Assembly: GCF_051055405.1 (NCBI RefSeq)
Contig: NZ_CP167068.1
Span: 1,674,001-1,738,000 of the forward strand
From: Pseudolachnospira sp051055405
GTDB taxonomy: Bacteria; Bacillota; Clostridia; Lachnospirales; Lachnospiraceae
Reading direction: 5' to 3'
Length of the DNA stretch: 64,000 bases
Shown here: piece after piece, positions 1-8,652 of the stretch
How positions within the stretch are numbered: the first letter of the stretch is position 1
Layout: each line of letters opens with the position of its first letter
Notes under the pieces: generated by a model
Database searches by the model: none
What the model was told of the DNA's origin: nothing
Seen by the model: the letters and a program-made list of their open reading frames with translations, nothing else
Program-made: the position numbers and the translations under genes

Positions 1-37
1 AATCTTCACCCAAAATCTTTTTTCTAACTTTACGGGA

Positions 38-57
38 GGGCCGGTACATACCGGCCC
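38..57 (+). terminator. Hairpin terminator of an upstream gene
   Basis: A perfect 9-bp G+C-rich stem (GGGCCGGTA / TACCGGCCC) with a 2-nt spacer is followed by a pyrimidine-rich run (TTCTTCTTTATTT). It has the form of an intrinsic terminator for a plus-strand gene lying left of the window. The U tract is interrupted, so efficiency is uncertain. Confidence 0.6.
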
Positions 58-63
58 TTCTTC

Positions 64-135
64 TTTATTTCATAGGAAATTTCATCGAAATTTCCTATGA
101 AATAAAAAAACGCTCCTCTATGGATCGCACTGCCT
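64..135. repeat. Palindromic repeat element, copy A
   Basis: A perfect 20-bp inverted repeat (64-83 with 87-106, 3-nt loop) built on TTTCATAGGAAATTTC is followed by an A run and a tail reading CGCTCC..CTATGGATCGCACTGC. The same layout, a long AT-rich palindrome containing GGAAATT plus a GCGCTCC-CTAT-GATCGCACTGC tail, recurs at 23,911-23,980. The two are therefore probably copies of one dispersed, non-coding repeat. It could also act as a second terminator for the upstream gene. No ORF lies inside. Confidence 0.6.
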
Positions 136-265
136 CTCCCCTACATGGTTTCCGTATAAATTTTTTGCTAAGTTCTAAAAACCTTTCCTAGCGCACTGGC
201 TTTTCATTTACTATTTTGTTATGATATGTTATGATAATGTAGTCCTTCACCGACGAGGTATTGAT

Positions 266-1825
266 ATGCTTGAACACCCCAAACGAACCTTAAAACATAG
301 CCGTACCATTTTGGTAGAGAAGGTGAAGGAGTCCCTAAGCTCTGTCTTGCCAATCACAGGAATCGTTTTCCTGCTCTGCTTTACGATTGTTCCGGTCCCC
401 AATCATCTGCTGCTGGCTTTTATTTTGGGAGCAGTATTTTTGGTTTTAGGGATGGGACTGTTTACCCTGGGGACAGACATGGCAATGACCCCCATTGGAG
501 AACACATTGGTTCGGCTTTAACACGTTCCCGTAAGCTATGGTTTGTGATCGCAGTCGGCTTTCTGGCCGGCACCATCATTACGGTGACGGAGCCTGATCT
601 TCAGGTATTGGCAGAGCAAGTCCCCAATGTGCCCAATGCCGCTCTCATCTGGTCGGTAGCCGTGGGAGTCGGAGCGTTTTTGGTCATTGCTTTGCTGCGA
701 ATTCTTCTGCGGATTCGCTTATCTTACCTGCTCATCGGATTTTACCTGTTGGTCTTTTTGATCGGAGCTTTTGTTCCCTCGAACTTCCTGGCAGTTGCCT
801 TTGACTCCGGCGGCGTTACCACAGGTCCTATGACCGTACCTTTTATCATGGCTCTTGGTATCGGTGTCGCCTCGACTCGAAGCGATTCCAATGCAGAAAA
901 TGACAGCTTTGGCTTGGTGGCCCTTTGTTCTATCGGACCAATCCTGGCCGTTATGATTTTAGGATTTCTCTATACCCCGGACGGAGGCTATCAATCCCTG
1001 ATTGTCCTGCCATCCGCCGCGGATTCCAAGGAACTTTGGTCGTTGTTTTGGAGTGCGCTTCCGGAGTATGCTCATGAAGTGATTTTAGCTTTGCTTCCGA
1101 TCCTTGCATTTTTTCTTGCCTTTCAGATATTAAAGTTAAGGCTCGATAAAAACCAGATGATTCGGATATGTGTTGGGCTTTTCTATACCCTGCTGGGCCT
1201 TTTGCTTTTTTTAACTGGCGTCAACATCGGTTTTATGCCCGTTGGAAATTATCTGGGACAGCAGTTGGGTGCTTTTGGCCAAAACTGGATTGTAATTCCG
1301 ATCGGAGCCGTTATCGGTTATTTCATCGTAGCGGCGGAACCAGCCGTCCATGTATTGAATAAACAGGTTTATGAGATGACCTCCGGCGCCATTCCCAAAA
1401 AGGCGTTAAGCACAAGCCTTTCCATTGGCGTTGCGGTCTCCGTCAGCTTGGCCATGCTCCGTATTATCCTCGGAATCCCGATTCTTTATATCTTGGTTCC
1501 GTTTTATCTTTTAGCGGCTGTATTGACCTTTTTTGTACCTCCTATTTTTACGGCAATCGCCTTCGACTCCGGCGGAGTTGCCAGCGGTCCCATGACCGCC
1601 ACGTTCCTGCTTCCTTTTGCTATGGGAGTTTGTCAGGCGATCGGCGGAGATCTTGCCACAGATGCTTTTGGCGTCGTGGCAATGGTAGCGATGACGCCGC
1701 TCATTACGATTCAAATTTTAGGACTTTTTATCCGCAATTCTGGGGATGGCAGAAACAAAGTTACGCAGGACTCTTCCGCTCCGGAATCACTGTCTTCGGG
1801 AGACAGCGATATCATCGAATTTTAG
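266..1825 (+). CDS. DUF1538 integral membrane protein, probable transporter
   Basis: About 519 residues, almost entirely hydrophobic and clearly polytopic. It is made of two homologous halves, each carrying the motif FDSGGV-x-x-GPMT (near residues 179 and 433), which is diagnostic of the DUF1538 family. Such internal duplication is typical of transporters, but the substrate is unknown. The ATG at 266 is chosen because GAGG lies 7 nt upstream; an in-frame ATG at 221 has no ribosome binding site. The next gene, 12 nt downstream, encodes a PII-like protein, so activity is probably controlled by a PII-type nucleotide sensor in the way AmtB is controlled by GlnK. Family assignment is firm; transport function and its regulation are inference. 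Confidence 0.85.
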   Translation: MLEHPKRTLKHSRTILVEKVKESLSSVLPITGIVFLLCFTIVPVPNHLLLAFILGAVFLVLGMGLFTLGTDMAMTPIGEHIGSALTRSRKLWFVIAVGFLAGTIITVTEPDLQVLAEQVPNVPNAALIWSVAVGVGAFLVIALLRILLRIRLSYLLIGFYLLVFLIGAFVPSNFLAVAFDSGGVTTGPMTVPFIMALGIGVASTRSDSNAENDSFGLVALCSIGPILAVMILGFLYTPDGGYQSLIVLPSAADSKELWSLFWSALPEYAHEVILALLPILAFFLAFQILKLRLDKNQMIRICVGLFYTLLGLLLFLTGVNIGFMPVGNYLGQQLGAFGQNWIVIPIGAVIGYFIVAAEPAVHVLNKQVYEMTSGAIPKKALSTSLSIGVAVSVSLAMLRIILGIPILYILVPFYLLAAVLTFFVPPIFTAIAFDSGGVASGPMTATFLLPFAMGVCQAIGGDLATDAFGVVAMVAMTPLITIQILGLFIRNSGDGRNKVTQDSSAPESLSSGDSDIIEF

Positions 1826-1837
1826 GAGAAGGCGCAT

Positions 1838-2530
1838 ATGAAGGATATCTATTTTTTAACCACCATCATTCGTCGGGAACAGATCTCAGCTTACGCCGAA
1901 TTCTTCAACAGACATGAGGTCTGCGCTCTATTCGGCTCTCTTTGCCATGGTACGGCTCAGAGTAAAACGCTGGCGTACCTAGGATTGGAGCGAACAGAAA
2001 AATTGATGCTGGTCTGTCTTCTTCCAGGGCAGCTCAAGGAACGAGTTCTCCGCGGGCTCGTCAGTGAGATGGGGATTAACGTCGCAGGCAGCGGCATTGC
2101 GCTGACGATTCCGGTGAGTAGTATCGCCGGAACATCCAGTCTAAAATTTTTATTAGGAAACCAAGAAATTACGTCCCATATATCCGAAGGGGGAAACGAT
2201 ATGAAGGAAGAAAATTTTGCGTTGATCATCACGATTGCAGAACGAGGCTGCTCCGATATTGTCATGGACGCTGCGCGCAAAGCAAATGCCGCCGGCGGCA
2301 CCGTCGTCCATGCCAAAGGCACTGGCGCGCCCTTTTCTTCCAAGTTTTTTGGAATTTCTCTTGCAGATGAAAAAGATTTTATCTATATCGTAGCCAAACG
2401 CCAGGACAAAGATCACATCATGCGTACGATTGTAGAAAATGCCGGTATGCACACAAAAGCGCATGCCGCCGTCTTCTCTCTTCCGGTAGACGATGTTGTG
2501 GGACTGCGAAGCGTATTGGATGAGGAATAG
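1838..2530 (+). CDS. Tandem PII-like signalling protein
   Basis: A 230-residue cytoplasmic protein with no signal peptide or membrane segment. It reads as two PII/GlnB-like ferredoxin-fold units. The first is roughly residues 1-110. The second, about 120-228, carries AGGTVVHAKGTG, the form of the family's nucleotide-binding loop region. A canonical GlnB is about 112 residues, so this is a fused duplication. An AGGAG site precedes the ATG, and the gene is 12 nt behind the DUF1538 gene, so the two are co-transcribed. PII proteins sense ATP/ADP/2-oxoglutarate or other nucleotides and gate membrane transporters; here the partner is presumably the DUF1538 protein. The T-loop uridylylation tyrosine of GlnB is not apparent. 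Confidence 0.8.
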   Translation: MKDIYFLTTIIRREQISAYAEFFNRHEVCALFGSLCHGTAQSKTLAYLGLERTEKLMLVCLLPGQLKERVLRGLVSEMGINVAGSGIALTIPVSSIAGTSSLKFLLGNQEITSHISEGGNDMKEENFALIITIAERGCSDIVMDAARKANAAGGTVVHAKGTGAPFSSKFFGISLADEKDFIYIVAKRQDKDHIMRTIVENAGMHTKAHAAVFSLPVDDVVGLRSVLDEE

Positions 2531-2538
2531 AAATATTT

Positions 2539-3909
2539 CTATTGCCATCCTATCTGCTGATTTTTTATAAACTGTATTTTTCGGAACTGGAAAAATAGGT
2601 ATAAGTTCTCTACAAGCGCAGTAAAAATCCACGCAAATATATACAATAAATACAGCGATTCCAGCGTATGGAACCAAGCAAAAATCGTATAGATCCACAC
2701 TAACCGGAATACCAGAGTTCCTGAAATTACCAAAATGGTCGGGATGACACTTTTGCCAATTCCTCTGGCGGCCGACACCGCGTTATCCATAAATGCGGAC
2801 ACGCTGTAAGACAGCCCCATAATCACCATACGGATACCGCCATACTGAATCACCTGAGAATCGCTGGTAAACAAAGATAAGAAGGAAACTCGGAATAGTA
2901 CCAAAAGGCCTCCTAGAACAGCCGCCAATGAAAACGCATACAACGTCGTAATTCCATAGGTCTGTAGGATACGTTTCTTCTGTCCCGCTCCGTAATTTTG
3001 CGCAATAAAGCTGGTACAGGCCGTATAAAAAGCCGCCATCATCTCGTATACCAAATTGTCCGCATTGAGTGCCGCGGCATTCCCCTCCACCACAACATGG
3101 TCGAACGAATTGACCGCTGTCTGCACAAACAAATTCGCTACCATAAACAAAGAATATTGCACCGCGGAAGGAACGCCGATATGCAAAACCCGCATGGCAA
3201 TTTCCCGGTTCAGCCGAATTTGAGAAATCCTCAAACCGTAAGCCTCTCTCCTTCTCATCAAACAGCGAAGTACAAGAAATGCAGAAATATACTGTGAAAT
3301 GATACTTGCCAGCGCTACTCCTAAAACATCCATCCGCAAGACAATCACAAAGAACAGATTTAAAATCACGTTGATAACTCCGGCAATGCACAGATACATC
3401 AATGGTCTGCGCGTATCTCCTACTGCGCTTAAAATCGCGTTGCCATAATTGTACAAGGCCAATGCTGGAGATCCTAAGAGATAAATTTTAAGATAGAGAA
3501 CAGCGCCCTCGATCAACTCGTCTTTGGTATTCATAAGCAAAAGCACGGATCGTGATCCCAAAAGCCCTGCGATCAAAATCATTACGCCCAAGAAAAAGCA
3601 AATCAGTATTGAAGTATGTACGGTTTTTCTTACTTTTTCTTCTTCATTCGCTCCAATATGCAGCGCTGCTATAGCGTTCACTCCACTTGACATCCCCAGC
3701 ATAATGCCCGTGGTAAGCGCAATCAAAATGGAAGTAGAACCAACCGCGCCCAGGGATTTTGGCCCGGCAAATTTTCCTACCACAGCTACATCCGCCATAT
3801 TAAACAAAATCTGCAGCACATTGGAAAACATCAGCGGCACGCTAAATACCAGAATCTTCTTCCATAGGGAACCGGTACACATATCCATCTCATAACCGCT
3901 TTTTTTCAT
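2539..3909 (-). CDS. MATE family multidrug/organic cation efflux protein
   Basis: 456 residues with about twelve predicted membrane segments. The N-terminal stretch (SVPLMFSNVLQILFNMADVAVVGKFAG) is typical of MATE transporters, which export cationic drugs or metabolites using Na+ or H+ gradients. There are two similar six-helix halves, and length is normal for the family. The gene is convergent with the PII-like gene, only 8 bp separating their stops. It has its own promoter at 3,951-3,979, placed just after the terminator of the ABC operon, so it is probably monocistronic. The ATG has a GGGGG Shine-Dalgarno candidate about 11 nt upstream. Substrate cannot be told from sequence. Confidence 0.9.
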   Translation of the reverse strand: MKKSGYEMDMCTGSLWKKILVFSVPLMFSNVLQILFNMADVAVVGKFAGPKSLGAVGSTSILIALTTGIMLGMSSGVNAIAALHIGANEEEKVRKTVHTSILICFFLGVMILIAGLLGSRSVLLLMNTKDELIEGAVLYLKIYLLGSPALALYNYGNAILSAVGDTRRPLMYLCIAGVINVILNLFFVIVLRMDVLGVALASIISQYISAFLVLRCLMRRREAYGLRISQIRLNREIAMRVLHIGVPSAVQYSLFMVANLFVQTAVNSFDHVVVEGNAAALNADNLVYEMMAAFYTACTSFIAQNYGAGQKKRILQTYGITTLYAFSLAAVLGGLLVLFRVSFLSLFTSDSQVIQYGGIRMVIMGLSYSVSAFMDNAVSAARGIGKSVIPTILVISGTLVFRLVWIYTIFAWFHTLESLYLLYIFAWIFTALVENLYLFFQFRKIQFIKNQQIGWQ

Positions 3910-3950
3910 CTTTCGTTCATCCCCCGTCCATTTTCCAAACTCCTTGTTTC

Positions 3951-3979
3951 GTTATACAGCAAAATCCTATCGGAGTCAA
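3951..3979 (-). promoter_or_regulatory. Promoter of the MATE gene
   Basis: On the minus strand TTGACT (3,974-3,979) and TATAAC (3,951-3,956) are separated by exactly 17 nt, about 40 nt upstream of the MATE start codon. It lies directly downstream of the ABC operon terminator. Confidence 0.65.
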
Positions 3980-3981
3980 TG

Positions 3982-4015
3982 GAAAAACGGAGAATCTCGC
4001 TTTACAAGATTCTCC
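3982..4015 (-). terminator. Terminator of the ABC-2 transporter operon
   Basis: A 9-bp perfect stem (GGAGAATCT / AGATTCTCC, 9-nt loop) is followed on the minus strand by GTTTTTCC. It lies about 35 nt after the last permease gene and just before the MATE promoter. Confidence 0.75.
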
Positions 4016-4050
4016 GCCTGTAACAGGATAGAAAATATATTGCCGTTTTC

Positions 4051-5265
4051 TCATGCCTCATATTCTGTTCTGCTTTGGCCAAACCCTTTCTCCGTCGCAT
4101 TTTTCTGTTTTTGTACCGCAAGCGTTACCAAAAACAGAGCCGCAGCAAAGCCAAACTGGATTCCCATCGCCTGCCAGATCGGTTCTAATCGAGCAGTTGT
4201 AAAATCCGTCACGGTACAGATTTCCTTGATTGCAGAAGTGTACCAGTAAGTAGGCGTAAAACGAGCAATCTTTAACATTCCCTCTCCAAATAACTCCAAT
4301 GGAACAAATACGCCTCCCAGAAAACACAAGCCTAAAGAAAGGAAATTTGCCACTGCATTTTGAAGATTTGGCACATGGATAAAACAACTGGCCAAAACCG
4401 CGATTGCCGCTGAAGTCAGGGTAAACATCAAACTATTTCCGCAAAGCAGCAAGATCTGCCGGACATCCACGCCAGACAAGCTCCGCCCCCATATCAGAAA
4501 CCCAAAGACAGTTAAAATCAACCAGGCGATGATACTAATCACGATTCCATACAAAGTCATCTGAACGGTGATTTTTTCCGACGGCATAGGACTGCACATA
4601 TTTCGCAGCCGAATATAAGGCCGGTGAAAGACCATCAATACCGTGGATATCCCCAAAAGTACAAGCACAATGAGAATATATCCCTGCATTTGGAAATACA
4701 ACTGATAGACTTCCGGAACCGGCGGAGCTGCGCCCTCCTCCCTAAAGAGCTCCGCTTCCGCGGTTTTTGCCAAACTTTCCGACGCTTTTTGCACTAACTC
4801 TTCTTCGGATAATCCAGGAGCGGCGCCTTGAATCATCCGCAGTTGATTCCAATATTGGTTTACTAAACTGTCCAAGTAATAGCCTTTTGCCGAATCTGGA
4901 AAAGTCGTCTTCTGTAAAGGAATGGGATGATCGCTGAAAACAGTTTCTGTAAATCCTTCCGGCACAATCACAATATAGCTGCTGGCCTGAAAAAAAGCAG
5001 CGTCCTGGAGGCTTTTTTGATCATCTTCCAAGGGAACCTCCTCGCCATATTTCAATAGATACTGATAAAATCCCGTCAGCATCGGTCCCTCTTTGTCCCG
5101 ATTGATAAAAGTAAATTCCGGGCGGTTCGTCTCGAAATCCGTCGTATACCGATCAACGGAGAACGACGTCATTGCCACCACCAGCGCAAGAAAAACAATC
5201 AAGTATACCAGAAAGGATGCTTTTCGCCGCTTCATAATTCGAATACAAGCCTTAAATACTTTCAT
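4051..5265 (-). CDS. ABC-2 type transporter permease, second subunit
   Basis: 404 residues with the ABC-2 permease layout: one N-terminal membrane helix (about 17-35), a large extracytoplasmic domain (about 40-190), then five or six helices in the C-terminal half. It ends the ATPase-permease-permease operon and overlaps the preceding permease gene by 14 bp, so the two are translationally coupled and probably form a heterodimeric channel. The pair resembles LnrM/LnrN-type permeases that remove lipophilic antibiotics from the membrane. A terminator follows. The exact substrate is unknown. Confidence 0.8.
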   Translation of the reverse strand: MKVFKACIRIMKRRKASFLVYLIVFLALVVAMTSFSVDRYTTDFETNRPEFTFINRDKEGPMLTGFYQYLLKYGEEVPLEDDQKSLQDAAFFQASSYIVIVPEGFTETVFSDHPIPLQKTTFPDSAKGYYLDSLVNQYWNQLRMIQGAAPGLSEEELVQKASESLAKTAEAELFREEGAAPPVPEVYQLYFQMQGYILIVLVLLGISTVLMVFHRPYIRLRNMCSPMPSEKITVQMTLYGIVISIIAWLILTVFGFLIWGRSLSGVDVRQILLLCGNSLMFTLTSAAIAVLASCFIHVPNLQNAVANFLSLGLCFLGGVFVPLELFGEGMLKIARFTPTYWYTSAIKEICTVTDFTTARLEPIWQAMGIQFGFAAALFLVTLAVQKQKNATEKGFGQSRTEYEA

Positions 5266-6388
5266 AGCGCTGCCTCCTTAGGAAAAATGCGGTTCCCGCA
5301 AAAAACAGAACGGTGATCGCCAAGAGAACGCCCAAATCCACAAAATATGGTCCGAGAGAATCATAACAGTAAAGCGCTCGAAACGCATCGGATATCCTTG
5401 CCGCTGGATTCAGCCAAGAAAGAATCGGGATGTGTATTGCAACAAGATAGTTGATTCCGGAAACCATCAGCCCGGCCAAAAAACAGCAAACCATACTAGC
5501 CGCTACTACCACTGCTGTTTTTGCCGTTTCTTTCATACGGGTAGATACCCCAATCAAAGACCCAAACGAAATACCGGCCATACTTCCAACCAGACAAGTC
5601 AATACAACCCAGCCCAGCCGGTCTCCAAAATCCACGCGCAAGATACCGAGAATATAGGCTAATGAAATCAGCAATCCCAATAAATGAACCGTCAAGCCAC
5701 CCATAAGATCCACAAATACCATTTGGAACTTTTTTACTGGCGCTAGGCTGCGTCTAGCTCCCAAGGCGGAAAGATTTGCCTGAATCGAATAGATACTCTC
5801 CATCCCTTGAAAACCGCCGTATAAGCAAACCATAGCAAGAAGGGCGTAATAATATCCGAGTGTCTCTGTCGGCGGATTTGAAGTCAATGAAGTCTCTTCT
5901 GTTAAAACCTCCGTCTGTACCAAATCTGAAATTTTTTCCAGGTTTTCCGGATTCTCTTTTATCAGATCAAGGATCGCAGCCTCTGTCTGGCAATACCGAT
6001 CCAGCACGCCTTTTAAAATCGAAGAATTCCACCCGTTTTCCCTGGTTAACATCTTTGGCGTGCCATCCTCTAAAAAAAGGATCGCCTCCGCTTTTTCCTG
6101 ACGGAGAAGCTCTTTTCCCTCTTCCACGGAATCTACGCCTTCCGCCAAAAGCAGTCCCTCCTCGCCGGATAAAACCTCTATAAATTGAGAAAAGGCAATA
6201 TTTTCTTGATAAGCGCTGTCCTCTACAATTCCAACAGGAATTGTGCTCCATTGCTCCGCGCTGTCCAATTCCGAAAATGCAAAATAAAACAGGGAAGCCA
6301 GCATAAGAGGAAAAATCCAAGTCCAAATCAACATCTCTTTACTTCGCAGACTGCCGATTACCCGTCCACGATAGATCGTCCTCATCAT
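5252..6388 (-). CDS. ABC-2 type transporter permease, first subunit
   Basis: 378 residues: a membrane helix near the N terminus (about 20-40, with FPLMLASLFYFAF), a long soluble extracytoplasmic region (about 45-175), then a cluster of C-terminal helices ending in a basic tail (FFLRRQRYESI). This is the ABC2_membrane_3 pattern. The start is 3 nt after the ATPase stop, and GAGGG inside the end of the ATPase gene supplies the ribosome binding site. An in-frame second ATG directly follows the first. It pairs with the downstream permease and the upstream ATPase as one exporter. Confidence 0.8.
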   Translation of the reverse strand: MMRTIYRGRVIGSLRSKEMLIWTWIFPLMLASLFYFAFSELDSAEQWSTIPVGIVEDSAYQENIAFSQFIEVLSGEEGLLLAEGVDSVEEGKELLRQEKAEAILFLEDGTPKMLTRENGWNSSILKGVLDRYCQTEAAILDLIKENPENLEKISDLVQTEVLTEETSLTSNPPTETLGYYYALLAMVCLYGGFQGMESIYSIQANLSALGARRSLAPVKKFQMVFVDLMGGLTVHLLGLLISLAYILGILRVDFGDRLGWVVLTCLVGSMAGISFGSLIGVSTRMKETAKTAVVVAASMVCCFLAGLMVSGINYLVAIHIPILSWLNPAARISDAFRALYCYDSLGPYFVDLGVLLAITVLFFAGTAFFLRRQRYESI

Positions 6389-6391
6389 AGA

Positions 6392-7321
6392 TCAGTCCCT
6401 CAATTCTTTCCCGGTAATTTCCAAAAAGACATCGTTTAACGTCGGCGGTTCGGAAAAGATCCGTCCTACCGGAATTTTGTTTTTCCGCAGCAAATCCAAA
6501 ACTGCTAACAATGCGCTTCCTTCCCCTTCTCCACGTGCGGTCAAACGTTCTCCGTCAAAGGCGGCATGATGGATGCCCGGAAGCTTTCGAATGTCTTCTA
6601 ACAGACTCTCCGACAGCCCTGCCGTCTCCACCGTCAGTTTCTCTCCTCCACGGATCATCGCTTTTAGCTCTTCTTTTGTGCCGGTAGCCACTTCGCGTCC
6701 TTTATCCATGATCACAATTCTGGTACAAAGCTGCTCCACCTCTTCCATATAGTGAGAGGTATAAACAATCGTAGCGCCCTGCCTGTTTAACTCCCGAATC
6801 CCTTCCAAAATTCGATTTCGGCTCTGCGGATCTACAGCCACCGTAGGCTCATCCAAAAAGATCAGCTTCGGACGGTGGACGATTCCACAGGCAATATTCA
6901 ACCGGCGAAGCAATCCTCCCGATAATTTGCCCGGTAAAAACTTTCGGAATTCATCCAACTCGACAAAACGAATCGCTTCCTCCACCAGCTTCTTTCTTGT
7001 TTCTTTTTCCGGTACATATAAGCTGCAAAAATAGTCAATATTTTCCTGAACCGTAAGTTCCTGAAAAACAGCCACATCCTGAGGAACCACTCCGATTTGC
7101 CGTTTCAAATCAAAGCTTCGGGGCGTCATCGGTTCCCCAAACAGGGAAATCTCCCCCTTATCATACGTCAATAGAGAAAGGATGCAGTGGATCGCCGTTG
7201 TTTTTCCGCTTCCATTGGGCCCCAAAAGCCCTAGAATCTCACCGTCCTGCACTTCCAGAGAAAAGTGATCGAGCGCAATCAGCTCTCCATACCGCTTTAC
7301 CAGATTTTTCACCTGTATCAT
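6392..7321 (-). CDS. ABC transporter ATP-binding protein (LnrL-like)
   Basis: 309 residues with an ordered nucleotide-binding domain: Walker A GPNGSGKT (about 34-41), Q-loop VVPQD, signature LSGGL, Walker B LIFLDEP and switch histidine TSH. It carries a C-terminal extension typical of drug-exporter (DrrA/CcmA-like) ATPases. It heads the exporter operon and is transcribed divergently from a NarL-type two-component system. In Bacillus the lnrJK/lnrLMN linearmycin-resistance locus has the same composition, so a cell-envelope or lipophilic-antibiotic detoxification role is the best inference. The GAGGG site is about 9 nt from the ATG. Confidence 0.88.
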   Translation of the reverse strand: MIQVKNLVKRYGELIALDHFSLEVQDGEILGLLGPNGSGKTTAIHCILSLLTYDKGEISLFGEPMTPRSFDLKRQIGVVPQDVAVFQELTVQENIDYFCSLYVPEKETRKKLVEEAIRFVELDEFRKFLPGKLSGGLLRRLNIACGIVHRPKLIFLDEPTVAVDPQSRNRILEGIRELNRQGATIVYTSHYMEEVEQLCTRIVIMDKGREVATGTKEELKAMIRGGEKLTVETAGLSESLLEDIRKLPGIHHAAFDGERLTARGEGEGSALLAVLDLLRKNKIPVGRIFSEPPTLNDVFLEITGKELRD

Positions 7322-7339
7322 CCGTTTTCCCTCATTTCT

Positions 7340-7367
7340 ATTCTAAATTTATACCTTCAATTGACAA
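7340..7367 (-). promoter_or_regulatory. Promoter of the ABC exporter operon
   Basis: On the minus strand TTGTCA (7,362-7,367) and TAGAAT (7,340-7,345) are spaced by 16 nt, each one mismatch from consensus, about 19 nt before the ATPase start. It is the clearest candidate in the divergent intergenic region. Confidence 0.5.
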
Positions 7368-7452
7368 GGGCAAACACGGTCAGGACCTGTTTTCTTACCA
7401 TTGGAAGGTATCTTTATTTTATCAAGAAAAGGCTCCGGCTTCCAGTGGCAGC

Positions 7453-7482
7453 TGTCACATTTCTACTATGACAAATGTCACA
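7453..7482. promoter_or_regulatory. Candidate response-regulator operator between exporter and two-component genes
   Basis: TGTCACA occurs twice as a direct repeat (7,453-7,459 and 7,476-7,482), starts 23 bp apart, about two helical turns. The second copy overlaps the interrupted palindrome TGACA-AA-TGTCA (7,469-7,480). It sits in the 245-bp divergent intergenic region and is the obvious candidate binding site for the NarL-type regulator encoded at 8,633. This is inference from symmetry and position. A weak -10 (TATGAT at 7,527) for the kinase gene follows on the plus strand. Confidence 0.4.
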
Positions 7483-7566
7483 AAATAAAAGGAGGCAAAA
7501 AAAGGGCTTTTCTTCCTTGTTTTAGATATGATACACTAACATCAAAGAGAAAGGAGGAAAGAACGG

Positions 7567-8652
7567 ATGGAACGGCTGATAGATAAATGTATTCTTCTCA
7601 TACTCGGCTTGCTCATACTACAAAAACAGGGAATCCCCGCACAATTGATTCCCATTTTTTTAATCGTCGTTGCCGTCGTCTCCTTGGAAGAAATCCTCCC
7701 GGAATTTCCTGCGGCTGTTCTTTGCTCTTTTGCATGCCTTCTGTTCTGCATAACCCCTTTTGGGCTGTACTTTTTACCCGTGCTTGTCTACTGCTGCCAA
7801 AAAAGGAAAAAGCCTATCTTTCGATTCATTTGGCTGCTTCCCCTGATCTGCCTCTTTATGGAAAGAATATCGGCTTCTGAAATCGCATGCCTTTTTCTTT
7901 CTTTTCTATCGATCCTGCTGGCACAAAGAACGGAAAAACTGCAAGGGCTTCGGATTCAGTTTCATCAGATGCAGGACCTTACTAAAGAAAAAGAACTTTC
8001 TCTAAAACACAAGAATCAAGAACTGTTAGAAAAACAGGATTACGAAATCCGCCTGGCAACTCTCAGTGAACGAAATCGTATCGCCAGAGAAATCCATGAC
8101 AACGTCGGCCATCTTCTGACCCGCGCTCTCCTTCAGACGGGCGCGCTGGAAGTCATATATAAGAAAAATGCAGAGCTGACAGAGCAGCTCTCTGCCGTCA
8201 AATCCACCTTATCCGACGCCATGGACCACATCCGCAGGAGCGTCCATGGACTCCACGACGAAGCATTTGATCTACGCACTCAGATTGAGACTCTCATTCG
8301 TGATTTTCCGTTCTGTCCAGTCTCGCTGGAATACAGCGCTAGACAGCTTCCGCAGGAAGTTCAGCATTGTCTGGTCGCCATTATAAAAGAAGCATTGTCC
8401 AATATTGCCCGCCACAGCAATGCTTCTTTGGCCTCGATTCGCCTGCTGGAGCACCCGGCATTTTACCAACTGATTATTCAGGATAATGGAACCATAAAAA
8501 ATGCTTCCAGTTCCCAGGGAATTGGTTTATCCAATATTAGAGAACGGGTAGAAGCCTTCCATGGAATCTTTGAAACTGAAAGCAGCCATGGCTTCCGCCT
8601 ATTTATTTCGATACCCAAAAACAGGAGGGACTATGAAAATCATCATCATTGA
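7567..8652 (+). CDS. Sensor histidine kinase, HisKA_3 type
   Basis: 361 residues. The N-terminal 118 residues form a compact membrane sensor of about four to five helices with almost no extracytoplasmic loop. A coiled linker (about 125-165) follows, then the dimerisation domain with phosphoacceptor His177 in ERNRIAREIHDNVGH, and a GHKL ATPase domain with the N box EALSNIARH, DNG and GIGLSNIRERV. Intramembrane-sensing kinases of this build respond to membrane damage or membrane-active compounds. An AAAGGAGG site lies before the ATG. The response regulator overlaps the end by 20 bp. It is divergent from the ABC exporter it probably controls, like LnrJ. Confidence 0.9.
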   Translation: MERLIDKCILLILGLLILQKQGIPAQLIPIFLIVVAVVSLEEILPEFPAAVLCSFACLLFCITPFGLYFLPVLVYCCQKRKKPIFRFIWLLPLICLFMERISASEIACLFLSFLSILLAQRTEKLQGLRIQFHQMQDLTKEKELSLKHKNQELLEKQDYEIRLATLSERNRIAREIHDNVGHLLTRALLQTGALEVIYKKNAELTEQLSAVKSTLSDAMDHIRRSVHGLHDEAFDLRTQIETLIRDFPFCPVSLEYSARQLPQEVQHCLVAIIKEALSNIARHSNASLASIRLLEHPAFYQLIIQDNGTIKNASSSQGIGLSNIRERVEAFHGIFETESSHGFRLFISIPKNRRDYENHHH

